From JAGOUB01 sp964648045 (GTDB taxonomy: Bacteria; Patescibacteriota; Gracilibacteria; Peribacterales; Peribacteraceae), in contig CAZYNU010000023.1 in the NCBI GenBank assembly GCA_964648045.1, positions 1 to 17,495 of the forward strand: 17,495 nt of DNA, read 5' to 3'. The notes beneath the pieces are model-generated. The model had not been told where the DNA came from. It was given only the letters and a program-made list of their open reading frames with translations, and ran no database searches. The position numbers and the translations under genes are program-made. This document shows, piece by piece, positions 1 through 7,175 of the stretch (the first letter of the stretch is position 1; the number at the start of each line of letters is the position of its first letter).

Positions 1-12
1 CGCGCTTTCTTG

Positions 13-43
13 GGCACTTCTTTGTCGCGCACAAAGAAGTGCC
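13..43. repeat. Perfect inverted repeat (13-bp arms, 5-nt loop)
   Basis: Bases 13-25 are the exact reverse complement of bases 31-43, with CGCGC as the loop. There is no U-tract after either arm, so it is not a typical intrinsic terminator. It could be the end of an upstream transcript, a REP-like intergenic element or a protein-binding palindrome. I see no second copy in the window. The rest of 1-196 shows no gene, only a short direct repeat (GACCATT at 146-152 and 155-161) and a possible gyrB promoter. Confidence 0.75.
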
Positions 44-159
44 ATACCGAATGAAAGCCTCCTGCTTCACTGCAAAAACCATGAAAAGCCCCCTTCACAT
101 CTCACCCTAAAATGTGCCAAAAAGCCAAGGGAATGGCCTATTTCAGACCATTCTGACCA

Positions 160-188
160 TTGCCCGGCCTCTCTCCTTCCTTTAAACT
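160..188 (+). promoter_or_regulatory. Possible gyrB promoter
   Basis: TTGCCC (160-165) and TAAACT (183-188) are separated by 17 bp, a weak match to a sigma70-type promoter. Transcription would start close to 195, making the gyrB mRNA leaderless or nearly so. No Shine-Dalgarno precedes the ATG at 197. This is inference from box spacing only. Confidence 0.3.
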
Positions 189-196
189 CCACCCGT

Positions 197-2239
197 ATGA
201 CGCCCTCCGACAACAAGTCCTATACCTCCGACAACATCCAAGTCCTTGAGGGACTGGAACCCGTTCGCAAGCGCCCTGGCATGTACATCGGCTCCACCGA
301 TGTGCGCGGCTTGCACCACCTGGTGTGGGAGATCGTCGACAACTCCATTGACGAGGCGATGGCCGGCCACGCCGACACCATCTTGGTGACGCTGAACGAC
401 GATGGCTCCGTCTCGGTCGAAGATAACGGTCGCGGCATTCCGGTCGACGTGCATAAGTCGACGGGCAAGTCGGCGCTTGAAGTGGTGCTCACCACACTCC
501 ACGCTGGTGGTAAGTTCGGCGGAGAGGGGTCGGGGTATAAGGTCTCTGGCGGTCTTCACGGCGTTGGTTCCTCGGTCGTGAATGCCCTCTCCGACAAGAT
601 GTCGGCTGAGGTGCACCGCGACGGCAAGATCCACTTTCAAGAGTACGCCCGTGGCAAGCCGAAGGCCGACGTGAAGGTGACCGGCAAGACTGAAAAGCGC
701 GGCACAATCATCACCTTCCTGCCGGATAAGACAATCTTCGATACGATGGTCTTTAATCTGGACACGATCCTCACGCGCTTTCGCCAGCAGTGCTACCTGA
801 CGCCGGGCATCACCCTCGCCGTCATGGATGCCCGCAAGGAGCGCCCGGCCGAGGATCAGCAGTTCCCGCGTCTCTATCGCTTCTCGTTCGAGGGCGGCAT
901 CGGCGCCTACGTCAGTCATTTGAACGAGACGGCCGAGCGCATCGGCAACGTCATTAGCTTTTCCAAAGACACGCCCGACGGCGATGTGGCCGTGGCACTG
1001 CAGTACACGCAGGCTTTTCAGGAGCATGTGCTCAGCTTCGCCAACAACATTCACACCGCCGAGGGAGGTCACCACCTGACGGGCTTTAAGGCCGCGCTCA
1101 CGCGTACCATCAACGCCTACGCCCGCAAGTTTGAGATTTTGAAGGAGAAGGACGAGAACCTGACCGCCGACGACGTGCGCGAGGGTTTGACAGCCGTGAT
1201 TTCGGTTCGCCTGCGCGAGCCGCAGTTTGAAGGTCAGACCAAGGGAAAACTGGGCAATGCGGAAATGAAGACCGCGGTGGAGAGCGTGGTGAACGAACAG
1301 CTCTCGATGTACTTGGAGGAGCATCCCGGCGAGGCGAAGGAAATGGTGAACAAGTGTCTCTTGGCTGCCCGCGCCCGCCTGGCTGCCCGCGCCGCCCGCG
1401 ACAGCGTGATCCGCAAGGGTGCGCTGGAGGGTATGACGCTCCCGGGCAAGCTGGCCGACTGTCAAAGCCGTGATCCCGCGCAGTGCGAACTCTTCTTGGT
1501 TGAGGGAGACTCCGCCGGCGGCTCGGCCAAGCAGGGACGCAAGCGCGAGTTCCAGGCCATTCTCCCGTTGAAGGGAAAGATTCTGAACGTCGAGCAGGCC
1601 CGTTTGGACAAAATGCTCGGCAACAATGAGGTGAAGTCGCTGATCATCGCGCTTGGCATGGGCATTGGCGAAGTAAAGGACTTCGCCAAGCTCCGCTATC
1701 ACCGCATCGTCATCATGACCGATGCCGACGTGGACGGTGCTCACATTCGCACGCTGCTGCTGACGCTCTTCTTCCGCTACTTCCCCGAGCTGGTTGAGCG
1801 TGGTCACCTGTATATCGCCCAGCCGCCACTCTTTAAAGTGACCAAAGGGAAAGAATCTCGCTACGCCTTCTCCGACGTGGAGCGCGACGAGATCTTCCAG
1901 GAATGGGGCATTTCTTCCACCGAGATTCAGGTTGAGGAAGAGGCTCCCGAAGAGGTTCCGGCCGATGAAGATGAAGCCCTGACGAAGTCCAAGAAGAAGG
2001 ACGCTGCCCCCAGGAAAACAAAGGTCAACGTTCAGCGCTACAAGGGTCTCGGTGAGATGAACGCCGACCAGCTCTTCGAGACGACGATGGACCCGGAGCA
2101 CCGCACGTTGCTCCAGGTAACGGTAGAAGATGCCGAGCGTGCCAACGCCGTTTTCTCCACGTTGATGGGTGCCGAGGTGGCCCCTCGCCGCAAGTTCATC
2201 CAGACGCACGCCAAGGGCGTGAAAGACCTGGATATCTGA
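197..2239 (+). CDS. gyrB: DNA gyrase subunit B (type IIA topoisomerase ATPase subunit)
   Basis: This is the ATP-binding subunit of DNA gyrase, which works with GyrA to introduce negative supercoils in cytoplasmic DNA. The 680-residue protein is complete. The GHKL ATPase domain comes first, with the catalytic Glu45 and Mg-binding Asn49 in the EIVDNSIDEA motif, then the GRGIP and GLHGVG glycine motifs. The transducer domain follows. The TOPRIM domain begins with EGDSAGG (Glu436) and carries the DAD-V-D acidic cluster (Asp509, 511, 513). The tail has QRYKGLGEMN (about 613-622) and ends in the GyrB-like IQTHAKGVKDLDI. Between TOPRIM and QRYKGLGE lies an unusual charged linker (about 577-610), first acidic then Lys-rich. 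No Shine-Dalgarno precedes the ATG; the leader is C/T-rich. The gene stops 6 bp before a convergent gene, with no visible terminator. ParE is the alternative, but the full QRYKGLGEMN...TMDPE context favours GyrB. GyrA is not in the window. Confidence 0.97.
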   Translation: MTPSDNKSYTSDNIQVLEGLEPVRKRPGMYIGSTDVRGLHHLVWEIVDNSIDEAMAGHADTILVTLNDDGSVSVEDNGRGIPVDVHKSTGKSALEVVLTTLHAGGKFGGEGSGYKVSGGLHGVGSSVVNALSDKMSAEVHRDGKIHFQEYARGKPKADVKVTGKTEKRGTIITFLPDKTIFDTMVFNLDTILTRFRQQCYLTPGITLAVMDARKERPAEDQQFPRLYRFSFEGGIGAYVSHLNETAERIGNVISFSKDTPDGDVAVALQYTQAFQEHVLSFANNIHTAEGGHHLTGFKAALTRTINAYARKFEILKEKDENLTADDVREGLTAVISVRLREPQFEGQTKGKLGNAEMKTAVESVVNEQLSMYLEEHPGEAKEMVNKCLLAARARLAARAARDSVIRKGALEGMTLPGKLADCQSRDPAQCELFLVEGDSAGGSAKQGRKREFQAILPLKGKILNVEQARLDKMLGNNEVKSLIIALGMGIGEVKDFAKLRYHRIVIMTDADVDGAHIRTLLLTLFFRYFPELVERGHLYIAQPPLFKVTKGKESRYAFSDVERDEIFQEWGISSTEIQVEEEAPEEVPADEDEALTKSKKKDAAPRKTKVNVQRYKGLGEMNADQLFETTMDPEHRTLLQVTVEDAERANAVFSTLMGAEVAPRRKFIQTHAKGVKDLDI

Positions 2240-2245
2240 CGCGTC

Positions 2246-3784
2246 TCAGCGCACGACTGCCGCCAGCAGGCGTTGGGCCAGCGGCTCATGCCCGCCCACG
2301 CGCATCGCGCTAACCGTGGCTCGTGCCTGGTAGCCGTTGTTCGGCGTGGCCCGCATGGCTGGCGTTCGGGCGGCGCCTTCTTCGATGGCGGTGATCACCG
2401 TCGTGAGGTCGTCGGCCGTGGCGCGCTTGAGCAAGAGCAATTGGATTTCGGCCAAGCGTAAATTGAGAACGTCTGGAGTGCGTGCCATCTCGCCGCGCAC
2501 GATCGCCAGGGCAGCGTCGTAGTCATCATTCTGAATGGCGCGCTCAAGCGATTGAGCCTGCGTGAGCAGGCTGGCCGTCACGGGCAGGTTGATGGCCGCG
2601 CCGTTGCGGCGCAAAAAGCACAGGCCGACGTGGTCGGGAGAAAGGGTGAGCGTGTTTTCGACGGTTCCGAATGCGCGTACTGTAAGTTGCTCGCGCGTCT
2701 CGCCTGGTTCGGCCACGAACGTGGTGACCGACGCGGCCGAGCCATCGCGACCGGTAGTGTCGAGGCGATGCACCGTCAGGCGACCATCGACGGTCTCAAA
2801 CCAGAGTGCTTCCATGTGGCCTCGGGCCGAAATGCGTCCGGAGGCGTCTGGCGGTTGAGTGGCGTTCGATTCGATTGCCACAACGTCTCGCCCTTGCAGG
2901 CGCAGAATAGACTGCATCGCCAGTGCAACCGATTTACAGTCGCCCACGATGCGGCCATCTCGGTCGTACGTCGTGAGAAAGTCGCGCGGGTCGTGCCAGA
3001 GCTGGTTCTGGTCGATGCGGTGCAGGTTTTGGACGAACTGGCGGCCGCCGGCGTTGAAGCCTTCGTCGAATCGCACCATCGCCGCCAGGAAGGCATCGAA
3101 CTGCGCTGGAGTCCGCAGGCGTGAGGCGAGCAGACGCAGGTAGGCGTCGGGGTTGCCGTCACGTTCAGGAGAGTACGACAACTCACGCCGGATAGCCTCG
3201 GGTGTGGTGGGAAAGGGGAGTTCCGACGCTGCCACTGGTCCGTTGGCTGGGCGGACGGCCGGCTGGTCGCGGTCGCCACCGAGGCGCTGATCGATGAAGG
3301 CCGTGAGTCCCACAATTGAAGCCGACAGACGATCGACCGTCTCTTCGCTCCACAGGGCGGGGTAGGCGGCATTCATCTCGGCACGATAGGCGGGGTTGAT
3401 GGCCGGACTGCGGGCGATGGCCATCAGGTCGATTGTTAGTCGTTGCAGTTCCTGTTCCGCGGAGGCGGCTTCGGGGGCGTAAGTCGAATCGGGCCACGTA
3501 GCTTCGGACAATTCGGCAACCTCCTGACGTAGCGGGGCAAGTTCTCGGGCGAGCTGCTCGAGCGTTTCCATCAGTTCGCGCATCTCGGGGCCGTACTCCG
3601 TGATTGCCTCATGAGCCGGTCGCTCGCGCGGGCCTGTGCCTGGGCCGTCGTGCAGACTGAGTGTGCCCAACACAAGGATGCCGTGGGTGCGACGCACGTC
3701 GGCCAGTCGGCTGCGTAGCGCCCGTGCGCGGGCAAGCAGCTCTTTGGCGACCGTGACGGCGGCGATGATGGTTTGGGGGTCCAT
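2246..3784 (-). CDS. Transglutaminase-like domain protein, function unknown
   Basis: I do not recognise a named family for this 512-residue protein. The middle carries a plausible transglutaminase-like (papain-fold) core: GDCKSVA puts a Cys at 283, RGHMEALWF puts a His at 323, and HRLDTTG puts an Asp at 342. Order and spacing fit the Cys-His-Asp triad of that superfamily, whose members are proteases, amidases or transferases. Residues 64-125 look helical or coiled-coil, and 165-195 is a Pro/Ala-rich linker. Residues 405-475 are helical and resemble TPR repeats. I see no signal peptide or membrane segment, so a cytoplasmic location is inferred. The start ATG follows the leader GAAACCTCCACATCT, which lacks a Shine-Dalgarno. 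The gene converges on gyrB and lies downstream of hisS, 180 bp away with its own possible promoter. The triad is seen; the catalytic activity is inferred. Confidence 0.85.
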   Translation of the reverse strand: MDPQTIIAAVTVAKELLARARALRSRLADVRRTHGILVLGTLSLHDGPGTGPRERPAHEAITEYGPEMRELMETLEQLARELAPLRQEVAELSEATWPDSTYAPEAASAEQELQRLTIDLMAIARSPAINPAYRAEMNAAYPALWSEETVDRLSASIVGLTAFIDQRLGGDRDQPAVRPANGPVAASELPFPTTPEAIRRELSYSPERDGNPDAYLRLLASRLRTPAQFDAFLAAMVRFDEGFNAGGRQFVQNLHRIDQNQLWHDPRDFLTTYDRDGRIVGDCKSVALAMQSILRLQGRDVVAIESNATQPPDASGRISARGHMEALWFETVDGRLTVHRLDTTGRDGSAASVTTFVAEPGETREQLTVRAFGTVENTLTLSPDHVGLCFLRRNGAAINLPVTASLLTQAQSLERAIQNDDYDAALAIVRGEMARTPDVLNLRLAEIQLLLLKRATADDLTTVITAIEEGAARTPAMRATPNNGYQARATVSAMRVGGHEPLAQRLLAAVVR

Positions 3785-3804
3785 AGATGTGGAGGTTTCT
3801 CCTC

Positions 3805-3834
3805 ATGATACAGGAAAAACCTGTTTTTTGCCAG
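3805..3834 (-). promoter_or_regulatory. Possible promoter of the transglutaminase-like gene
   Basis: On the minus strand, CTGGCA (3829-3834) and TATCAT (3805-3810) are 18 bp apart. Transcription would begin near 3798, leaving a leader of about 14 nt with CCTCC and no Shine-Dalgarno. A GAGGAG sequence just upstream would lie outside the transcript. It pairs with the CCTCC to make a small inverted repeat (GAGG/CCTC). Confidence 0.4.
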
Positions 3835-3875
3835 TTTCTACGAGTCTGAAACAGCGATGGAAACCTGGCTGATTT

Positions 3876-3917
3876 CAGGCGAAAGGGCAGTCGGTCGTAG
3901 ACTGGCACTGTCGCCTG
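3876..3917. repeat. Imperfect inverted repeat downstream of hisS
   Basis: CAGGCGA (3876-3882) and TCGCCTG (3911-3917) are exact complements. Inside them, AGTC (3889-3892) pairs with GACT (3900-3903), with mismatches between. It lies about 50 bp past the hisS stop in the direction of hisS transcription, so it could end or stabilise that transcript, but it has no U-tract. A smaller stem, CCGCT/AGCGG (3941-3954), sits between it and hisS. Confidence 0.35.
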
Positions 3918-3964
3918 CGGGCTCGCGTGTTGCCGCTGATCCGCTTATGAGCGGGTTGATGAGG

Positions 3965-5311
3965 TTAATCCTGGTCGGCGCCGCCTTCCATCTGATCCTT
4001 GATGGAGTAGGTGTCGAGGTTCTGCATGCCGAGCAGCTTCAAAATTTGCGGGATGGCCTGGTTGAAGTCGATCTCCTTCTGCTTTCCGGCCTTCATATCG
4101 CGCAGGATGATGCGATTCTTGAGCACCTCCATCTTGCCGAGTAGCAACGTGTAGCGAGCTTCAAATTTGTCGGCCAGGCGCATTTGGCTCTTTAGACTGG
4201 CTTCGCCGAGCGCGCCGATGGTGTGCACGCCGAGTTCGCGCAGGTCACTGATGAGGCGGAGTGACTTCTTCTTTGCTTCCGGTCCGAGCTGTGCCACGAA
4301 GACGTCGGTTTGGTCCTTGTCCGGAACCGGGACTTGAGCCTCCTGCATGTGCCAAATGATGCGTTCGATGCCGCATGCGAAACCGATGCCCGGTGTGGGC
4401 TTGCCGCCGAACAGCTCGATGAGCCCGTCGTAGCGACCGCCACCGCCGATGGCATTCTGCGCGCCAGACGAGGCGTCCCAAAGTTCGAAGACAGTCTGCG
4501 TGTAGTAATCGAGACCGCGCACGAGACCCTCGTTCTCCACGAATTTGATGCCGAGTTCAGTCAGATACTCCAAGACCGTCGCGTGGTACTCGCGGCTCTC
4601 GTCGTCGAGGAACTGGCCGAGCTTGGGCGCGCCTTTCAAGAGGATTTGTGTCTCCTCTTCCTTAGAGTCCAACAGGCGCAGGGGATTGCTCTGCAAGCGG
4701 CGCTGGTCGACCTCGGGGAAATGGCGTTCCTTACCCGTAAAGTGGTCCTTCAAGGCCAGAGCGAAGGCCTTGCGGTGCTCGCTGGTGCCGATGTTGTTGA
4801 TTTGCAACGTGAGGCGGTCGCGGATGCGCAGGTCGCTCAGAATTTTCATGAGCACCTGGATGAGCTGGGCGTCGAGACTGGGATCTTTGAGGCCGATGAC
4901 TTCGAAGTCGAGCTGGTGAAATTGTCGGTAGCGGCCCTTCTGCGGACGGTCATAGCGGAAGCACTGGCCGATGGCATACAGCTCAACCGGCTGGGGCAGT
5001 TGCTGCATGCCGTGCTCAACGTATGAGCGGCAGATGCCCGCCGTGAATTCGGGACGGAGTGCGAATTCACTCGCCTCACCTTCGGCGTTCTTCTTGCCCA
5101 CCACCGTGAACAGTTCTTTCTCTACCACATCGGTGTGTTCGCCGATGCCGCGCTCGAACACGCCCTTCACCTCGAACATCGGGGGGTCGATGCGACGAAA
5201 GCCTGCCTGGCGGGCGCGGTGACGCACGGCCTTCTTGATGTAGGTCATGTAGGTGTGGTCCTCGGGGAGGACATCGTGCGTGCCTTTGGGGGAGCGGAAA
5301 ATTTCGGCCAT
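3965..5311 (-). CDS. hisS: Histidyl-tRNA synthetase
   Basis: This class II synthetase charges tRNA-His with histidine in the cytoplasm. From the ATG at 5311 the protein has 448 residues and begins MAEIFRSPKGTHDVLPEDH, matching the usual N-terminus; an in-frame extension further upstream does not look like HisRS. Motif 2 is at about 115-133 (GQCFRYDRPQKGRYRQFHQ). The histidine-specific motif is at 265-276 (RGLDYYTQTVFE). Motif 3 spans 288-318 (GGGGRYD ... GIGFACGIER). The anticodon-binding domain begins at about 335 (TDVFVAQLG). It is about 20 residues longer than the common 420-430, because of a tail after about 427 that ends GGADQD. The leader (CCCGCCCCTTTCCGC) has no Shine-Dalgarno. HisZ is the alternative, but the intact motifs and the anticodon-binding domain argue for HisS. 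Confidence 0.96.
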   Translation of the reverse strand: MAEIFRSPKGTHDVLPEDHTYMTYIKKAVRHRARQAGFRRIDPPMFEVKGVFERGIGEHTDVVEKELFTVVGKKNAEGEASEFALRPEFTAGICRSYVEHGMQQLPQPVELYAIGQCFRYDRPQKGRYRQFHQLDFEVIGLKDPSLDAQLIQVLMKILSDLRIRDRLTLQINNIGTSEHRKAFALALKDHFTGKERHFPEVDQRRLQSNPLRLLDSKEEETQILLKGAPKLGQFLDDESREYHATVLEYLTELGIKFVENEGLVRGLDYYTQTVFELWDASSGAQNAIGGGGRYDGLIELFGGKPTPGIGFACGIERIIWHMQEAQVPVPDKDQTDVFVAQLGPEAKKKSLRLISDLRELGVHTIGALGEASLKSQMRLADKFEARYTLLLGKMEVLKNRIILRDMKAGKQKEIDFNQAIPQILKLLGMQNLDTYSIKDQMEGGADQD

Positions 5312-5339
5312 GCGGAAAGGGGCGGGAACGTTGCCGTCT

Positions 5340-5368
5340 ACTCTACCCCTCGTCTCGCAAGAATCCAA
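5340..5368 (-). promoter_or_regulatory. Probable hisS promoter
   Basis: On the minus strand, TTGGAT (5363-5368) and TAGAGT (5340-5345) are exactly 17 bp apart. A start near 5333 would give a leader of about 22 nt, C-rich and without a Shine-Dalgarno. This supports placing the hisS start at 5311. Confidence 0.45.
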
Positions 5369-5414
5369 GCCTGGAGCCGTTTGAGGCCATGCATGGGCGA
5401 ATTGAACACAATAA

Positions 5415-5445
5415 TTGATCAATATGCAGGGGTTGGGTGTATGAT
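5415..5445 (+). promoter_or_regulatory. Possible promoter of the Cys-rich membrane protein gene
   Basis: TATGAT (5440-5445) is a good -10 box. The best -35, TTGATC (5415-5420), is 19 bp away, longer than ideal. A start near 5452 gives a leader of about 31 nt that is almost all C and T. The in-frame ATGs at 5441 and 5444 lie inside the -10 box, so they would not be transcribed. Confidence 0.35.
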
Positions 5446-5482
5446 GGCGACGTTTTCTATTTCCTCCCTTCCCCTTCTCCCT

Positions 5483-5812
5483 ATGTGTGGTTCTTCAAAC
5501 TGTGGCGGTTGTAAGTCTATTTCCATCATCCTCTCGATCGTGTTCGTGCTCACGACGGTTGCGGCCGGTATCGGCCTGTACCGCGCGCACTTTGTCGGTG
5601 GCATGCAGTTTGGCACCGTCGAAGGATCGCTCGCCATCTTCGCGCTCATCGCTTCGCTCATGGCCCTCAAGAAGGCCCTCATGGCCTGCTGCGGTTGCGA
5701 CGAGAGTTGCGGTCCGTGCGGCTGTGGCCCTTGCGGCGCTTGCGACGGTGGTGCCTGCGCTAACGAGGAAATTTCCGCTGGCGGCTGCGGTTGCGGAGAA
5801 AAGCACTGCTAA
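5483..5812 (+). CDS. Small Cys-rich two-helix membrane protein, unknown function
   Basis: The family is not recognised. From the ATG at 5483 the protein has 109 residues, 15 of them cysteine. An N-terminal cluster (Cys2, 7, 10) precedes a hydrophobic helix at about 12-33. A second helix spans about 46-66 and is followed by a dense C-terminal cluster (Cys69, 70, 72, 76, 79, 81, 84, 87, 92, 102, 104, 109) with CGPC and CGAC units. Lys63-Lys64 next to helix 2 and Lys11 before helix 1 suggest, by the positive-inside rule, that both clusters face the cytoplasm. Metal binding or a redox role is inference. The start was chosen because the next ATGs upstream fall in the likely -10 box and add no sensible sequence. 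The leader is pyrimidine-only over about 25 nt. The gene is divergent from hisS and ends at a strong terminator. Confidence 0.78.
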   Translation: MCGSSNCGGCKSISIILSIVFVLTTVAAGIGLYRAHFVGGMQFGTVEGSLAIFALIASLMALKKALMACCGCDESCGPCGCGPCGACDGGACANEEISAGGCGCGEKHC

Positions 5813-5827
5813 ACGTACCTCGCACCA

Positions 5828-5867
5828 ACAACAAAAACGGCAGCCATGAGGCTGCCGTTTTTGTTGT
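5828..5867. terminator. Bidirectional intrinsic terminator
   Basis: An 18-bp perfect stem (5828-5845 with 5850-5867) and an ATGA loop carry an A-run on the left arm and a T-run on the right arm. It therefore works as an intrinsic terminator in both directions. It serves the Cys-rich membrane protein gene on the plus strand and the SLH gene on the minus strand, which converge here. Confidence 0.93.
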
Positions 5868-5882
5868 ACAAACTAACGGCGA

Positions 5883-6902
5883 TTATTGTGCGGCTCCGGC
5901 CTGCGATTCGCGCGCCGTATCGGCAAGTTTGGAGGCGATGCTCTGAATCTGCGCCGAGAGGTCCGAGAGCGCGCTGCTCTTCTCTCGAGCCTTGTCGGCT
6001 AGCCCCCACGCCTCTTTGGAGAGGCGAATGGCTTCCTCGAAGTTCCCTTGCGAGCCGGCATCGTAGCCGCGGACCAACGAACGGAAGGCTTCGGACGTCT
6101 TAACTGCACCTTGGACGATCTGGGCGTTGGGAGTTGCAGTGAGTGCGCCGCGCGCCGCGACGAGTGCACGCGCTGAGGCGAATTTTGCTTGCTCAAGACT
6201 TTGCTCCTCCAACATTTTGAGAATGTTCACCAGATCCGTCTCGCAGGCGGAGAGGAGTGCCTGCGTGCGGCGACCCTCCTTGTACATGAAGTAGCGGTTC
6301 ATCAGCAGTGCCACTTGAGCGCGCGTCAATTCTTGTGACGGATTGAGCGTGCCATCGGCCTGCACCATGATCATCGACGATGAAATGGCGAAGCGCATGA
6401 AGGGGTAATACCAGGCGGCAGTGTCTTGCGAATCGGTGGAGAGGGGGAGCGAGATTTCCGCATAAGATCCAGCTGGATCTTCCTTCTGCGCAAGTAGGAA
6501 CATCTTCAAAAATTCGGCCTTCGTCACGTTGTTCGCACCGCGGAATTCCGGCGACTTCGAGGGGGCGTTGATGATGCCGAGCGTGCCCGCCGCGTACGCC
6601 GCGAATGGTTCGTACCAGGCGCCGGCGGGGATGTCTGAGAAGCCCGAGCGTGCGTCGGCCGGAGGTTGCGTCATGCCCGTCGATGTGACGATCATTTTCA
6701 ACGCTTCGGCGCGCGTCACTTTGTTGTCGGGGCGGAACGTGCCGTCGTCGTAGCCCTTCAAAATGCCGCGTGATGCGAGGTATTGCACGGCGTCATAGGC
6801 TTGGTGTTGCGCGGGCAAATCTGAGAACGACAATACCTGCGCAGAGGCCGTGGCGGCGACCGCGAGGAGCGAGAGGGCGGCGAGGCGCGGGAGGGGACGC
6901 AT
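5883..6902 (-). CDS. Secreted SLH-domain protein with helical C-terminus
   Basis: The protein has 339 residues and a Sec signal peptide (1-21, MRPLPRL then a hydrophobic stretch ending ASA). Three S-layer-homology domains follow at about 24-76, 86-138 and 148-204. The first is canonical (FSDLP, GILKGYDDGTFRPDN, VTRAEAL); the third is degenerate and has an insertion. SLH domains bind secondary cell-wall polymer, so it is probably a peripheral cell-surface protein. Residues 210-339 are strongly helical with coiled-coil character and hold the only Cys (220). This could be an oligomerisation or spacer region; I recognise no enzyme motif. The leader CTAACTTCCCTCCTCAC lacks a Shine-Dalgarno. The gene is divergent from the fibre cluster and converges on the Cys-rich gene. 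Confidence 0.92.
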   Translation of the reverse strand: MRPLPRLAALSLLAVAATASAQVLSFSDLPAQHQAYDAVQYLASRGILKGYDDGTFRPDNKVTRAEALKMIVTSTGMTQPPADARSGFSDIPAGAWYEPFAAYAAGTLGIINAPSKSPEFRGANNVTKAEFLKMFLLAQKEDPAGSYAEISLPLSTDSQDTAAWYYPFMRFAISSSMIMVQADGTLNPSQELTRAQVALLMNRYFMYKEGRRTQALLSACETDLVNILKMLEEQSLEQAKFASARALVAARGALTATPNAQIVQGAVKTSEAFRSLVRGYDAGSQGNFEEAIRLSKEAWGLADKAREKSSALSDLSAQIQSIASKLADTARESQAGAAQ

Positions 6903-6923
6903 GTGAGGAGGGAAGTTAGTCGT

Positions 6924-6953
6924 ATCATAAACGCCGCGCGGCGCTTGTGTACG
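6924..6953 (-). promoter_or_regulatory. Probable promoter of the SLH gene, with palindromic spacer
   Basis: On the minus strand, TATGAT (rc of 6924-6929) is a good -10. The best -35 is CGTACA (rc of 6948-6953) with an 18-bp spacer. Inside the spacer, 6932-6943 is a perfect 12-bp palindrome (CGCCGCGCGGCG), placed where a repressor or a MerR-type activator could act. The -35 is weak, so control by a regulator is possible but unproven. Confidence 0.42.
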
Positions 6954-7092
6954 CCGTTCCCAGCGTTTGTCTTTCGGATTCAGGAAATTCTGATCTAATC
7001 AGCGCTTTGGGCCCGTTCCGCCAATCGGATGACTGCCAGCCAAAATGGCTTTTTAGTCAGGAAATCTAGACTCTTTGCCCTACTCTGAACGA

Positions 7093-7121
7093 TTGTGTCG
7101 GAATGACAGCTGTGATATAAT
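7093..7121 (+). promoter_or_regulatory. Probable promoter of the surface-protein cluster
   Basis: TTGTGT (7093-7098) and a consensus TATAAT (7116-7121) are 17 bp apart. Transcription would start around 7128. The leader begins with TACCAACACAC, a sequence that recurs in the leader of the gene at 9520. Confidence 0.6.
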
Positions 7122-7175
7122 AAAAAGATTCTACCAACACACACCAACTCTCGGCTTCTGATTGCGCTATTCCTC

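Noticed and set aside
182..2209. 675-codon open frame on the minus strand opposite the whole of gyrB
   Set aside because: It mirrors gyrB codon structure in a GC-rich genome, has no recognisable domain, and gyrB is certain. Long antisense frames also occur opposite hisS and the fibre genes.
2552..3124. 190-codon plus-strand frame opposite the transglutaminase-like gene
   Set aside because: The minus-strand protein has the coherent Cys-His-Asp motifs and the full-length frame; this one has none.
4310..5026. 238-codon plus-strand frame opposite hisS
   Set aside because: It is the complement of conserved HisRS sequence, including motifs 2 and 3, and has no protein features of its own.
7031..7058. 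Short stem AGCCA/TGGCT followed by TTTT, as a terminator
   Set aside because: There is no plus-strand gene upstream for it to end, and the stem is only 5 bp; probably chance in the divergent intergenic region.
6980..7065. Direct repeat TCAGGAAAT (6980-6988 and 7057-7065) as an operator pair
   Set aside because: Nine bases and two copies 77 bp apart, not aligned with either promoter; too weak to call.
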